Source: Ktedonobacter racemifer DSM 44963 (GTDB lineage: Bacteria; Chloroflexota; Ktedonobacteria; Ktedonobacterales; Ktedonobacteraceae). From it: DNA of 64,000 nucleotides. Positions 36,237 to 45,194 of this stretch are shown here, in pieces. How positions within the stretch are numbered: the first letter of the stretch is position 1; the number at the start of each line of letters is the position of its first letter. The stretch covers positions 2,281,341 to 2,345,340 of the forward strand of contig NZ_ADVG01000003.1 in assembly GCF_000178855.1 (NCBI RefSeq), given 5' to 3'. The position numbers and the translations under genes were made by a program. The notes below the pieces were generated by a model. That model saw only the letters and a list, made by a program, of their open reading frames with translations. It searched no databases and was not told the DNA's origin.

Positions 36237-36390
36237 CGCCCAGAAGACGAAAAAGATTGGTCAGTCTTCTTCACGTTTTTCCTACCATCCTACGTTGGTG
36301 CATCGAGTAGGGGCTACGCCCTATGTCTCCGGCCAACGCTCACAGAGGAGAGACAGAAGCCACTGGACTTCAGTCCAAGTGGAGTGTCAC
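36222..36390 (+). ncRNA. Orphan TnpB-type right end / omega RNA remnant
   Basis: ACAACGGGCATGGCACCGCC near 36222-36245 matches the 3' part of the tnpB copy at 61813, followed as there by GGGGCTACGCCCTAT-like and hairpin segments and ending GGAGTGTCAC at 36390. The last hairpin (GGACTTCAGTCC) differs from the intact copies (GGCTTTAGCC type) but keeps pairing. No tnpB is attached. It ends 20 bases before the TetR gene stop. Confidence 0.5.
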
Positions 36391-36409
36391 AAAAGAAGCA
36401 GGGGTCGGT

Positions 36410-36994
36410 CTATTCGCTCTGGTTCTCGCCGATTGCCCACCTGCCGGGCAGAGCAAGTTGCTGAAAAAACTCGTCCATCTGTTCCGGGGAATAGGGCATA
36501 TCGGCGATCAGCCACCATTTGAGCAGCGTCAGGAAGGTTGCAGTCAAATAGTGCGCCACGACTGGTGGGGGGACGGAGCCGGACTGTTTCGAGCCTCTGG
36601 TGCCCTTCAAAGATTGCTCAATCATTTGACATATGGTCCTCTCGGCCACCCCCCAGAACGTTTCGCCAAATCGACCAGGTATCAACGCTTGAAGCTGCTG
36701 GAAGTTTTGCTGGACATGCTGGAACAGTTCCAGGCTCGGCACCACCTCCCGCTTCCCACTTCTGCGCAAGAGCTGCTGGAGCAACTGCTCAAAGAGTTGT
36801 TGGATGAGAGATACCTGGACATCCTCTTTATCAAAGTAATGAGCATAAAATGTTGAGCTGCCAATATTCGCGCGACCTAGAATGTCTCGCACGGTGATGT
36901 CTTCGTAGCGTTTCTCCTGCAACAGTTCTGCCATGGCTTCGGTGACCAGTTGGCGTGTCCGCCGCGAACGACGGTCCTGTTTCTCTTGCTTCAC
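36410..36994 (-). CDS. TetR-family regulator
   Basis: 194 residues from a GTG at 36994, preceded by AGGAGG at ideal spacing. The helix-turn-helix spans YEDITVRDILGRANIGSSTFYAHYFDKED; the C-terminal half is the ligand-binding domain (QMIEQSLKG, LTLLKWWLIAD). Divergent from the methyltransferase at 37170; direct repeats between them (37111-37139) may be its site. Confidence 0.87.
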   Translation of the reverse strand: MKQEKQDRRSRRTRQLVTEAMAELLQEKRYEDITVRDILGRANIGSSTFYAHYFDKEDVQVSLIQQLFEQLLQQLLRRSGKREVVPSLELFQHVQQNFQQLQALIPGRFGETFWGVAERTICQMIEQSLKGTRGSKQSGSVPPPVVAHYLTATFLTLLKWWLIADMPYSPEQMDEFFQQLALPGRWAIGENQSE

Positions 36995-37110
36995 GGAATT
37001 CCTCCTTTTTGCCGGACACTTTTGCACATCTGCGCGTTAACAAGTTTTTCCCTCTGATTGCTTCTAGTCAGGAGGTGGATGTTCCCTTTTAATAGAGCAT
37101 ACAGAGGATC

Positions 37111-37139
37111 TCCATTACAGGAGAACGTCCATTACAGGA
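37111..37139. promoter_or_regulatory. Direct repeat TCCATTACAGGA x2
   Basis: Copies at 37111-37122 and 37128-37139, 17 bases start to start, in the divergent TetR/methyltransferase intergenic region. Possible regulator site. Confidence 0.4.
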
Positions 37140-37169
37140 TAGTCTGTTTTTCTGAAAGGAGCAAGTGCG

Positions 37170-37901
37170 ATGTCCATACAGAAGCACCGACCGGGCGGGA
37201 CCTCTTCCCACAGCTCGCCTGGGATCGTCATTGCGTTCCCTGCCTGGTGGTATGACCTGGTAGTGCGCTGGTTTGTCATGAACGGGAAAGAGCACACGTT
37301 TCGACAGATGGTCGCTGATTTAGCGCAGCTTCAGCCTGGCGAAACAGTGCTGGATGTGGGTTGTGGGACTGGTACGCTGGCACTGGTTGCCAAAAAGAGC
37401 GTCGGGGAGGTGGGTCGTGTCTGTGGCATCGATCCATCTCCGTCGTTACTGGCCGGTGCGCGCCGCAAAGCTGAGCGTGCTCGTCTTCCCATCGACTTTC
37501 AACTCGGGGGAATCGAGCAGATCCCCTTTCCCGACGAGACGTTCGACGTGGTGCTCTCGACTTTTATGCTGCACCATCTCCCTGATGAGATCAAACGTCA
37601 GGGCGTCGCTGAGATGCTCCGCGTCCTCAAAGCCGGAGGGCGTCTGCTCATTGTCGATTTTGCGCACACAGAAGGCAAAGAGCACCGTTCCGAACGATTT
37701 GGCGCGGGAGAGATGGGGCTTCAAGATGTTCCCTCACTCTTGAAAGAGGCCGGGTTCGAGGGTCTGGCAAGCGGGAAGATCCCGTTTCGCATCAGAAGTG
37801 TAGCAGCAGAGCACAAGGACTATGGTTTTGTCAGGGCGCGAAAAGGCGAGGGGCGCGCGAGCGTGAGCAGCCATGCAGAAGCCCTTTTCCCCCAGGGATA
37901 A
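37170..37901 (+). CDS. Class I SAM-dependent methyltransferase
   Basis: 243 residues. ETVLDVGCGTGTLALVAKKS (SAM motif I, about 53-72), GIDPSPSLLAGARRKA (motif post I), FDVVLSTFMLHHLPD (motif II) and LRVLKAGGRLLIVDF (motif III). UbiE/Methyltransf_11 type. AAAGGAG precedes the start. A (broken) ABC ATPase gene follows 21 bases later and was probably in the same operon, controlled by the divergent TetR. Confidence 0.9.
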   Translation: MSIQKHRPGGTSSHSSPGIVIAFPAWWYDLVVRWFVMNGKEHTFRQMVADLAQLQPGETVLDVGCGTGTLALVAKKSVGEVGRVCGIDPSPSLLAGARRKAERARLPIDFQLGGIEQIPFPDETFDVVLSTFMLHHLPDEIKRQGVAEMLRVLKAGGRLLIVDFAHTEGKEHRSERFGAGEMGLQDVPSLLKEAGFEGLASGKIPFRIRSVAAEHKDYGFVRARKGEGRASVSSHAEALFPQG

Positions 37902-37922
37902 ATCAAAGCAAGGAGAGATGCA

Positions 37923-38495
37923 ATGCCACACCATCAGGAAATGCGATACACCGAGCCTGCCCAAAGTCACCCGAAGAGGCCGCTGATTGAACTGCACCAG
38001 GTGAGCAAGGTCTATCAGACGCCATCTGGTGCATTCACAGCTCTGCGTGAGATCAGCCTCTGCGTTCAGAGGCAGGAGTGTGTTGCCATTGTCGGAAAGT
38101 CCGGTAGTGGGAAATCGACACTGATCAACCTCATCACGGGGATCGACCGACCCTCAACAGGTGAGATCATTGTTGCGGGGACTCCCATTCACCGCTTGCG
38201 CGAGAACCAGCTTGCGCTTTGGCGTGGGCGCACCGTCGGGATCGTCTTCCAGTTTTTCCAACTGCTCCCGACGTTGACCATTCTTGAAAATGTTATGTTG
38301 CCGATGGATCTGTGCAACACCTATGCCAGGAACCGACAGGAACGTGCTCTGTTGCTGCTCAAACAGATGGGGATTGCGGAACAGGCCCAGAAATTGCCAG
38401 CCGCGCTCTCAGGGGCCAGCAGCAGCGGGCAGCCATTGCGCGTGCTCTGGCAAGGATTGCTTCCTGGGATAGCCATATGGGCCTGTAGAGTCTGA
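37923..38495 (+). pseudogene. ABC transporter ATPase, frameshifted and truncated
   Basis: MacB/LolD type: Walker A GKSGSGKST (about 58-66), Q-loop VFQFFQLLPTLT. The signature should read LSGGQQQRAAIARALA; the sequence has four G (38412-38415) where five are needed, so the frame shifts into SGASSSGQ. Restoring one G gives the signature, but the sequence then ends about 35 bases later without Walker B, so the 3' half is also gone, along with any permease. Confidence 0.85.
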
Positions 38496-38597
38496 AATAA
38501 TGCTTTTATAAGCAAGATAGCCCTGGTACCTCTCCCAACGACGACAATCGCAAGGCCCCCGCATCCGCTCCACACAACCCCTTGTCGCGAGGCCGAG

Positions 38598-40196
38598 CTA
38601 CACTCTCAAACACAAATGCAAAGCCGAAAGCATCCCCATAAGCTGCCGACCCCTATCCTCGGAAGGCTCGCTCACACGAGCCGCCACGAAGCCGTCAGGC
38701 CGGACCAGGAGCATCCCATGCTCGGGCAAGCCGGTCGCCTGTTGCCAGCTCTCCGCGCTTGCTACGAGCTCTCCTTCAGGGCCAATACTATAGGCAGCCA
38801 GTTCAATGCCAGAGTGAGCAGCGCATTCCTTCGCCGCCTTGTGCCAGCCTTCTCCATCCAGGCCTGTCAGCAGGACGAAATGATGACCAGTAATATCAAG
38901 AGTTGAGATGCGTCGGCCCTGATACTCCACCCACACGTGAGGCACACGTGAGCCGGGCTGCCCTCTCAGCTCTGTATAGTCCGGTGTGCTTCCTTCTTCA
39001 CCTGAGAGCACTGCTGACGAGGCATAGAAACCGAAGCGGGCCTGTAGCTCGTTGTCCGTCGTTTTTTCTCGGTCGGTGATCTCTTCCTGCTCGGCGGCAA
39101 AGCCAGCCACGTGACCCCTTTCCGTCTCGTAGGTCGAGAGCAAGGTGGAATCAGCGTAACCCTGGAGAACGGCGGCCAGCTTCCAGGCAAGGTTCTGTCC
39201 ATCCTGGATGCCCAGATTCGCACCCACACCGCCAGTGGGCAGGATAATATGTGCCGCGTCGCCAGCCAGGAAGACTCGCCCAACCTGGTAGCGCTCAGCC
39301 AGCCTCTCCTGCGGCTCCCAGGGGAGAATACCCATGATTTCTACCGCGAGGTCAGGTATCCCGATAGCCTTGCGAACCAGCTCCTGGCAGCGTTCGACAG
39401 ATGGGGCCTTCAACTCTCCATTTTCGAGATACTCGGGCATCTGAAAAAGCCAGCGATCACTATTATTGATCGCCATGAGCAGGCCCGGAGCTTCAGGGGT
39501 CTCTATCGTACAGAGTATAAACTCGTGGCTTCGTACCAGTTCGCTCAGGTCCGCACGAAAATCGATTGCGAGAGTTTGCATCCTTGACAACGTAAAGCTC
39601 TTCGCGGGGATTGCAAGAGTGCGCAGTGCAAGGCTATTAGCCCCATCCGCGGCAACCAGGTAGTCGGCACGGATACGCTGCTGCATTCCCGTCTTGCGAT
39701 CCACAACGAGAGCCGTCACGCCCGTCTCATCTTGCTCAAAAGACAGTAATTCGGTCTGAAGGCGCAGATCTCCACCTCGTTCCCACGCCGCCTCAAACAA
39801 CACGGGCTCCAGAGCGGCCTGATTACACAGACAGCCTGTGGCTGGACTGATAGCCTGCTCTGCTTCTTTCATCTGGTCGAACGTCTCAATATCTTTCCCA
39901 TCCAGGTTCAGACGTTTGACCTGTGCCATGTCGGCAGAGGCAAGAGTCTCGACAAAGATCTCACCCCTGCTCCTGCTGAGCGGCTCGGCGGCCTTCCTGA
40001 CGCTCTCTTCAAGCCCCAGCGCACGCAATACCTCCATCGTCCGCGCTCCCAGGCCAACCGGGCGGGGATGAATCGCTGTACCTGGATGTCGCTCAATGAG
40101 TATATACGGAACCTGCTGCTGCGCCAGAAAGAGCGCGGTCGAGAGGCCGGTTGGTCCGGCACCAACAATCAAAACCGGAACAGAGACATCTGCCAT
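38598..40196 (-). CDS. FAD-dependent aromatic monooxygenase
   Basis: 532 residues from the ATG at 40196 (AAAGGA upstream). VPVLIVGAGPTGLSTALFLA is the FAD dinucleotide motif, with a DG-type motif at ADYLVAADGANS and GD motif at VGRVFLAGDAAHIILPTGG, the PheA/TfdB/rifampicin-hydroxylase family. The C-terminal thioredoxin-like tail ends in HLCLRV. It hydroxylates an aromatic or polyketide with NADPH and O2. Divergent TetR gene and a 22-bp palindrome between them imply ligand-induced expression; an antibiotic-inactivating role is possible. Confidence 0.88.
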   Translation of the reverse strand: MADVSVPVLIVGAGPTGLSTALFLAQQQVPYILIERHPGTAIHPRPVGLGARTMEVLRALGLEESVRKAAEPLSRSRGEIFVETLASADMAQVKRLNLDGKDIETFDQMKEAEQAISPATGCLCNQAALEPVLFEAAWERGGDLRLQTELLSFEQDETGVTALVVDRKTGMQQRIRADYLVAADGANSLALRTLAIPAKSFTLSRMQTLAIDFRADLSELVRSHEFILCTIETPEAPGLLMAINNSDRWLFQMPEYLENGELKAPSVERCQELVRKAIGIPDLAVEIMGILPWEPQERLAERYQVGRVFLAGDAAHIILPTGGVGANLGIQDGQNLAWKLAAVLQGYADSTLLSTYETERGHVAGFAAEQEEITDREKTTDNELQARFGFYASSAVLSGEEGSTPDYTELRGQPGSRVPHVWVEYQGRRISTLDITGHHFVLLTGLDGEGWHKAAKECAAHSGIELAAYSIGPEGELVASAESWQQATGLPEHGMLLVRPDGFVAARVSEPSEDRGRQLMGMLSALHLCLRV

Positions 40197-40233
40197 TATT
40201 GTTTTTCCTTTCTGCATTCCATATATTTTTGCG

Positions 40234-40255
40234 GTAACTTAAATTTTTAAGTTAC
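40234..40255. promoter_or_regulatory. 22-bp perfect palindrome, TetR operator
   Basis: GTAACTTAAA and TTTAAGTTAC are perfect inverted arms with TT between, 38 bases upstream of the monooxygenase start and 78 upstream of the divergent TetR start. Strong candidate for the TetR binding site controlling both. Confidence 0.75.
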
Positions 40256-40332
40256 ACTAATTGTAAACGGAGTGCAGAAAGAAAGTCAACCCCAATCTTG
40301 CAGTCCATTGCAAAAAGAGCTACAATGCGCCT

Positions 40333-40974
40333 ATGACACAGACACCAGGACGACGTGAACGAAAAAAGCAGCAAACGCGAGAGAAGATTGCCAGAGTAGC
40401 GATGGAGCTCTTTATTGAGCGTGGCTTTGAGCAGGTGACAGTGACGGAAGTGGCTGAAGCGGCTGATGTGTCGGTAAATACCGTCTATAATTATTTTCCG
40501 ACTAAAGAGGACCTCTTTTTTGGACTCAATCAACCTATGGAGACTTCCCTGGCAGGAATCGTTCGTCAGCGCGAGAAAGGAGAACCATTGCTCACCTTTC
40601 TGCGTCATTTGCTGCTCGGCAGTCTCGAACCTATGAAAGCGATGCCGCCTCCAGAGCAGGATTCTACGCGGCAGCAGGTCTTCCGGGTGATTCGGGAAAG
40701 CCCTACCCTGCAAGCTCGGGGCCGACAAATGACTGAGTCTGTTGAAGAGGATCTAGCCCATGCTTTTGCGGAAGATATGGGTACGCAATTAGATGATATC
40801 GTACCCCGCCTCGTTGCGCAGATGATCCTGACCCTGTACGCGAGGATCTTTGCGGAATACCAGAGGCGACGATTGAAAGGCGAATCTTCCGAGGAGATCC
40901 ATGCTGGTCTCTCAGCTATGGTTATGGCTGGTCTCGCTCTATTGGAGCATGGAATCGATGCTTCCAGGGGATAA
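40333..40974 (+). CDS. TetR-family repressor of the monooxygenase
   Basis: 213 residues. RRERKKQQTREKIARVAMELF, then the helix-turn-helix VTVTEVAEAADVSVNTVYNYFPTKEDLFF. The C-terminal ligand domain is helical. Divergent from the FAD monooxygenase with a perfect palindrome between, the standard arrangement for a repressor released by the enzyme's substrate. Confidence 0.9.
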   Translation: MTQTPGRRERKKQQTREKIARVAMELFIERGFEQVTVTEVAEAADVSVNTVYNYFPTKEDLFFGLNQPMETSLAGIVRQREKGEPLLTFLRHLLLGSLEPMKAMPPPEQDSTRQQVFRVIRESPTLQARGRQMTESVEEDLAHAFAEDMGTQLDDIVPRLVAQMILTLYARIFAEYQRRRLKGESSEEIHAGLSAMVMAGLALLEHGIDASRG

Positions 40975-41125
40975 ATAAGAGGTAGGGCTAGGATCACTGA
41001 TTCAGCCCGTTTTATTTCTGCTAATGCTCCTCAAAACTAGGAAATTCGATTTCTGCTAACGTTTTTGAGTCAATTGGTGACCTTTAAAATGAAACGATAC
41101 GCTCTCTTTCAAGATAAAAATACAT

Positions 41126-41517
41126 TTAGTGTTCTACAAGCTCATATGGCTGTCCTGGGAAGCAATCCTTGCCAGAGGCCATAATGATGTTGTGGTACGC
41201 TGGTATAACGCCCGAGAGCGCATTTTCATTCGAGGTCGGATGCATCAGGACCACGGGTTTCGGCATCTCGTGGATCACCTGCGTTGCGACGCTGGCTTCT
41301 GGGCAGCGTTGCACTCGTTCGCGTCTATGACTTGCCATGGCAATCAGCAGCACATTCGGCTGGCGGGAAGCGTAGGAAACAATGTTTGTTGCCGGGTCGC
41401 CATCCAGCATCACCACTTGCGCCTCAACGCCGTGTTCCCGGATATATCCAGCAATGTTGTTCAGGTAAGTGCGTGTCGATGCCTGCTTTTCGTCATACCA
41501 GGCCCTGCGTTAAGGAA
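41126..41517 (-). pseudogene. Universal stress protein C-terminal fragment
   Basis: The minus strand reads YLNNIAGYIREHGVEAQVV, then MLDGDPATNIVSYASR, LLIAMASHRRER and ASVATQVIHEMPKPVVLMHP, the second half of a UspA domain. The G-2x-G-9x-G(S/T) ATP motif is degenerate. There is no start codon; the N-terminal half is replaced by the hairpin-ended element that begins at 41528. Confidence 0.7.
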
Positions 41518-41527
41518 GACGCCTTGG

Positions 41528-41739
41528 AGCCGCAAAGTGGATAAGTGCGGCACAGTTTTCGCCTCAACTGGAGTGATCATCTCTCTTATCGGCGTAGTTT
41601 TCCATTTCCATGTCGAGTTATCGGCAGATCTGGCACTGTTATCCCGCCAAAAACTGTGCCGATAATCCAACTGGACCGAGAAGAGAGCCATTTTTCAGGC
41701 TCATCTGCAAAACTGTGCTGCAGTATCCACTTTGCGGCT
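41528..41739. mobile_element. 212-bp MITE-like element
   Basis: The ends are inverted repeats of about 31 bases, beginning AGCCGCAAAGTGGATA and closing on GCACAGTTTT. No gene inside. It directly abuts the truncated Usp gene. A third copy of one end lies at 44595-44626 on the far side of the kinase gene. Confidence 0.65.
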
Positions 41740-41846
41740 ACGAAGCTGCTATCCTCACTCAGAGCCTACAAGAAGAGGCGTACCAATCACACGTCTTACC
41801 AGAGCAGCGATCTTGGGTTCGCCTGGATGGAGGTCTTCCTCACCCT

Positions 41847-44332
41847 CTACACCATCTGCCACACCTGCACTGTCTTGTCAAAAGAGCCGGATGCTATCCG
41901 CTTCTTATCCGGCGACCACGCTACTGCAGCCACCCAGTTAGAGTGCCCTTGGTAGGTAAAAGCAAGGCTTCCATCGCTCGCGTTCCACACCTGCACTGTT
42001 TTGTCCCGAGAGCCAGATGCGATCCACTTCCCATCTGGCGACCACGCTACTGCATTCACCCAGCTAGAGTGTCCCTTGTAGGTAAAGACATGGCTCCCAT
42101 TGCTCGCGTTCCACACTTGTACTGTTTTGTCAGTAGAGCAGGATGCGGTCCGCTTCCCATCCGGCGACCATGCTACTGCATTCACCTTGTTAGAGTGTCC
42201 CTTGTAGGTAAAGACATGGCTCCCATCGCTCGCGTTCCACACTTGTACCGTTTTGTCAGCAGAGCCGGATGCGATCCGCTTCCCATCCGGGGACCACGCT
42301 ACTGTATATACCCAGTCAGAGTGTCCCTTGTAGGTGAAGACATGGCTCCCATCGTTCGTATTCCACACCTGCACTGTATTGTCAGCAGAGCCGGATGCGA
42401 TCCGCTTCCCATCCGGCGACCATGCTACTGACGCCACATAGTTAATGTGCCCTCGGTAGGTGAAGACATGGCTCCCATCGTTCGCATTCCACACCTGCAC
42501 TGTATTGTAACCATAGCCAGATGCGGATGCGATCCACTTCCCATCCGGCGACCATGCTACTGACGCCACATAGTTAGTGTGCCCTTGGTAGGTGAAAACA
42601 TGGCTCCCATCGCTCGCGTTCCACACCTGCACTGTTTTGTCCCGAGAGCCAGATGCGATCCACTTCCCATCTGGCGACCATGCCACTGCATCCACATAGT
42701 TAGAGTGTCCTCGGTAGGTAAAAAGCTGGCGGAAGGAAGATCCCACCAGTTGTTGTGATCGAGGGACCGGTCCTGTCGCTGTGAAAGGTGGGGGCAGAGT
42801 TGTACGTGTGGGCGGTGGGGGAGTCTCTAACCGTGAGGAGGACTCGAACGGTCGCGGGCGTTCGGTTGGCAGCAGATCCTGACTGGCCTGCTCCAGTGCT
42901 GTGGCGAAAGCGCTGACCGAGGCAAAACGCTCCTCTGGTTGTTTCGCCAGAGCGGTCAAGACCATGTGGTCGATATCGGGCGAGAGGAGGGGAACCTTTT
43001 CCCGTAAGGATGGTGGGGGAACCGTCAAATGCTGGCCCACCAGTTCTGGAAATGATCCATGAAAGGGGCGATCTCCACTCAGCCACTCATAGACGACGAT
43101 CCCTAACGCATACTGGTCACTGGCTGCACGCGGCTTCCCCTGGATCTGTTCCGGGGCCGAATAGGCCATCGTTCCCGCCATCTCCTTCGTGCTCTGGTAG
43201 CGCGAACTCTGCGCAATCAAGGCGATGCCAAAATCACTCAGGAGAATGGTACCATGCTCATCCAGCAGCATATTTTCCGGCTTGATATCCCGGTGAATGA
43301 CGTTGCGATCATGAGCAGTAGGGTAAGAGGCCGGGTCCTGATGTTCAGGAGCACCAACCCCTCCCCTCCGAACGCAGCATGCACCTTTCGATGCACTACG
43401 CTCTCCAGAGGCCAGTGTCTTTTCAACACGACTCCCACAGCGGTCTTTTGACACATCCATGTCAACCGCCACTTTTGAGTCTGGCCTCCTGCGACCCTTT
43501 GTCAGATAAAATCCGACTCGTATGGTCGCTCCGTCACCTTGCGCTTTACAGCGTTTAGGCGATCCCTCAGTTCCTCCAAATGTCTCAGTCTGTACGTAGG
43601 TGCCCATTTCGTCACTTCCTGCTCCTTGCAGGCTGGCTCCAACGAGAGCTTGCAGGGGAAGTAGTACCGTTCCCCTGCACGTTGAACACAGGCGATAGTC
43701 CCTTCTCCTGTGGGCTGGCATTTTTCCGCCATGACTTGGATTCAGCCAATCAAGACTTCACCTTATACAGCTTCGCTTGACTTCCCTCTGGCTCCTGGGA
43801 CTGGAGCTTCACCAGCATTTTACACGACATGCTACTTTCCCTTCAGTCCTTTCGGTTGAAGGTATCTCCGTCCACTTACGTGGGCGAATAAGTCGCTGTG
43901 TTACTCACCTTGCTCTAGTGAGCTTACCCCGACGGGTAAGAGAGACATTTGTGGCACAAAGGCGCACTACTGCAATGCCTCTGTCACCTGCTTCACATAG
44001 CTGACCACCGTCTTCACGGGCAACAGGGTTCCTCGGGGATGACGAGTGCGCAGCATGCCATGGTGGGCATAATCCATTACCAGATAAGGAGTCCGTCCCT
44101 CGATACCAAAATCGAGGACACGGATAATATGGGGGTGCTTGAGGCTTGCCAGCAGGCGAGCCTCCTGCTGGAATTGCATCACGTCTTCCTGCCCCACTTG
44201 GGTGTGCAACACTTTGATCGCAACAGTCGTCCCCAGGAGGGTATGTTCTCCCAAATACACCTCCGCGAATCCACCCTCACCAAGCAAACGGGTGAGACGA
44301 TAATTCCCCAGGTGTTGCCCAATTCGATCCAT
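41847..44332 (-). CDS. Ser/Thr protein kinase-WD40 protein, split by group II intron
   Basis: Exon 1 is 44332-43968, exon 2 43317-41847; joined they give 611 residues. Kinase lobe: LGEGGFAEVYLG glycine loop, VAIKVLH lysine, then across the junction EALQ-Y-AHDRNVIHRDIKPEN catalytic loop, LLSDFGIAL and AYSAPEQ. A Pro-rich linker leads to seven WD40 units of the form GHSNYVDAVAWSPDGKWIASGSRDKTVQVWN, a closed propeller at the C-terminus. No transmembrane segment, so a soluble kinase that senses or recruits through the propeller. Without splicing, translation stops after EALQ. Confidence 0.88.
43318..43967 (-). ncRNA. ORF-less group II intron within kinase gene
   Basis: 650 nt. The 5' end is GTGCGCC (43967 down), the 3' end CCTAC (43318). 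Removing it joins CAGTA to TGCTCAT, restoring Gln-Tyr-Ala-His in frame. Domain V at 43370-43403 is a textbook 34-mer: 8-bp lower helix with AGC, 2-base bulge TG, 6-bp upper helix and GAAA loop. A domain VI-like hairpin (CCTGA-ACA-TCAGG within GGGT/ACCC) follows. No reverse transcriptase, so splicing would need a maturase in trans or self-splicing. Confidence 0.85.
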
Positions 44333-44594
44333 CCTAGATCTCCTACGCGTATTTTTTTAGAAAAGAAGAGCATGAGAGAGAGAGAGAGGGGTATCTATGC
44401 TTTTGTGAAGGAGTATAGCACAACGAGGCAGTAATTCGCAGGCAGATGGGACCAGCGGGGTGTCCGTCATTTTTTTGCAGAGAGGCTAGATGGCCCTTTA
44501 GGCCCGTCAGTGGAATGTACAAGGCGAAGATTATCGCCGCAGGGAGCGTTGGTGTCGCTTCCCAAAATCGCTTAGACCTATCGCACCTTTTCCG

Positions 44595-44626
44595 AAAACT
44601 GTGCCGCACGTATCTACTTTGCGGCT
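44595..44626. repeat. Solo end of the 212-bp MITE family
   Basis: AAAACTGTGCCGCACGTATC...TTTGCGGCT matches the right end of the element at 41528-41739 in the same orientation. Together with 41528 it brackets the kinase gene as inverted outer ends. Confidence 0.6.
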
Positions 44627-44727
44627 ACATGGGTTCTTCCTTAACTAAGGGTGCAATCGCCTGTTTGAAAAAGCCCTGGTAGTGTTGTGTTTGTGCAAGA
44701 GCGCATGGTAATGGTAGGAGGTGTGCA

Positions 44728-45000
44728 ATGGAACAAGAGAACAACGAAGATTTTAGCGCAATCGAGACAGCCTATCGACGGGGGTGGCAGCAAGGATTTA
44801 GGCACGCGAATACGCTCGTAACCTTTCTACAATCGAAAGGCTACGGGCTAAACCACATTCAAAAGCTGCTTACCACCTACAACGACATCCTGGTGACATC
44901 GTGGCGCTACGAAGGTAACTTGCAGAGGATGGAAGATCACCCAAACTTCGACGTTCAACAACTAGAAGAGATAATTAAATACCAACAGCGCGAAGAATAA
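44728..45000 (+). CDS. Small hypothetical protein
   Basis: 90 residues, start preceded by a perfect AGGAGGTG. Acidic, helical: AIETAYRRGWQQGFRHANTL, LQSKGYGLNHIQKLLTTYND, QQLEEIIKYQQREE. No known domain. An 8-bp-arm hairpin GCCCTGGA/TCCAGGGC lies 8 bases past the stop. Probably real because of the ribosome site. Confidence 0.65.
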   Translation: MEQENNEDFSAIETAYRRGWQQGFRHANTLVTFLQSKGYGLNHIQKLLTTYNDILVTSWRYEGNLQRMEDHPNFDVQQLEEIIKYQQREE

Positions 45001-45194
45001 AAGAAAGGCCCTGGAGGTCCAGGGCTCAAAGGGGGTAACTCTTTAACGGAAACTGGTAAAAGACGTGAAAAGTGGCTCTTCCCCACTTTAGGTGAAACAA
45101 TGCCGCCGCTTGCCAAAAATCATTACGAGAAAGATTTTATACAATAAAGGCAAAATAATGCGATTGTATGCCGTTCATCGAACATGATACTCGC

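Noticed and set aside
43318..43721. N-terminal extension of the kinase second half
   Set aside because: It is translated intron sequence; the exact splice junction and domain V show it is not exon.
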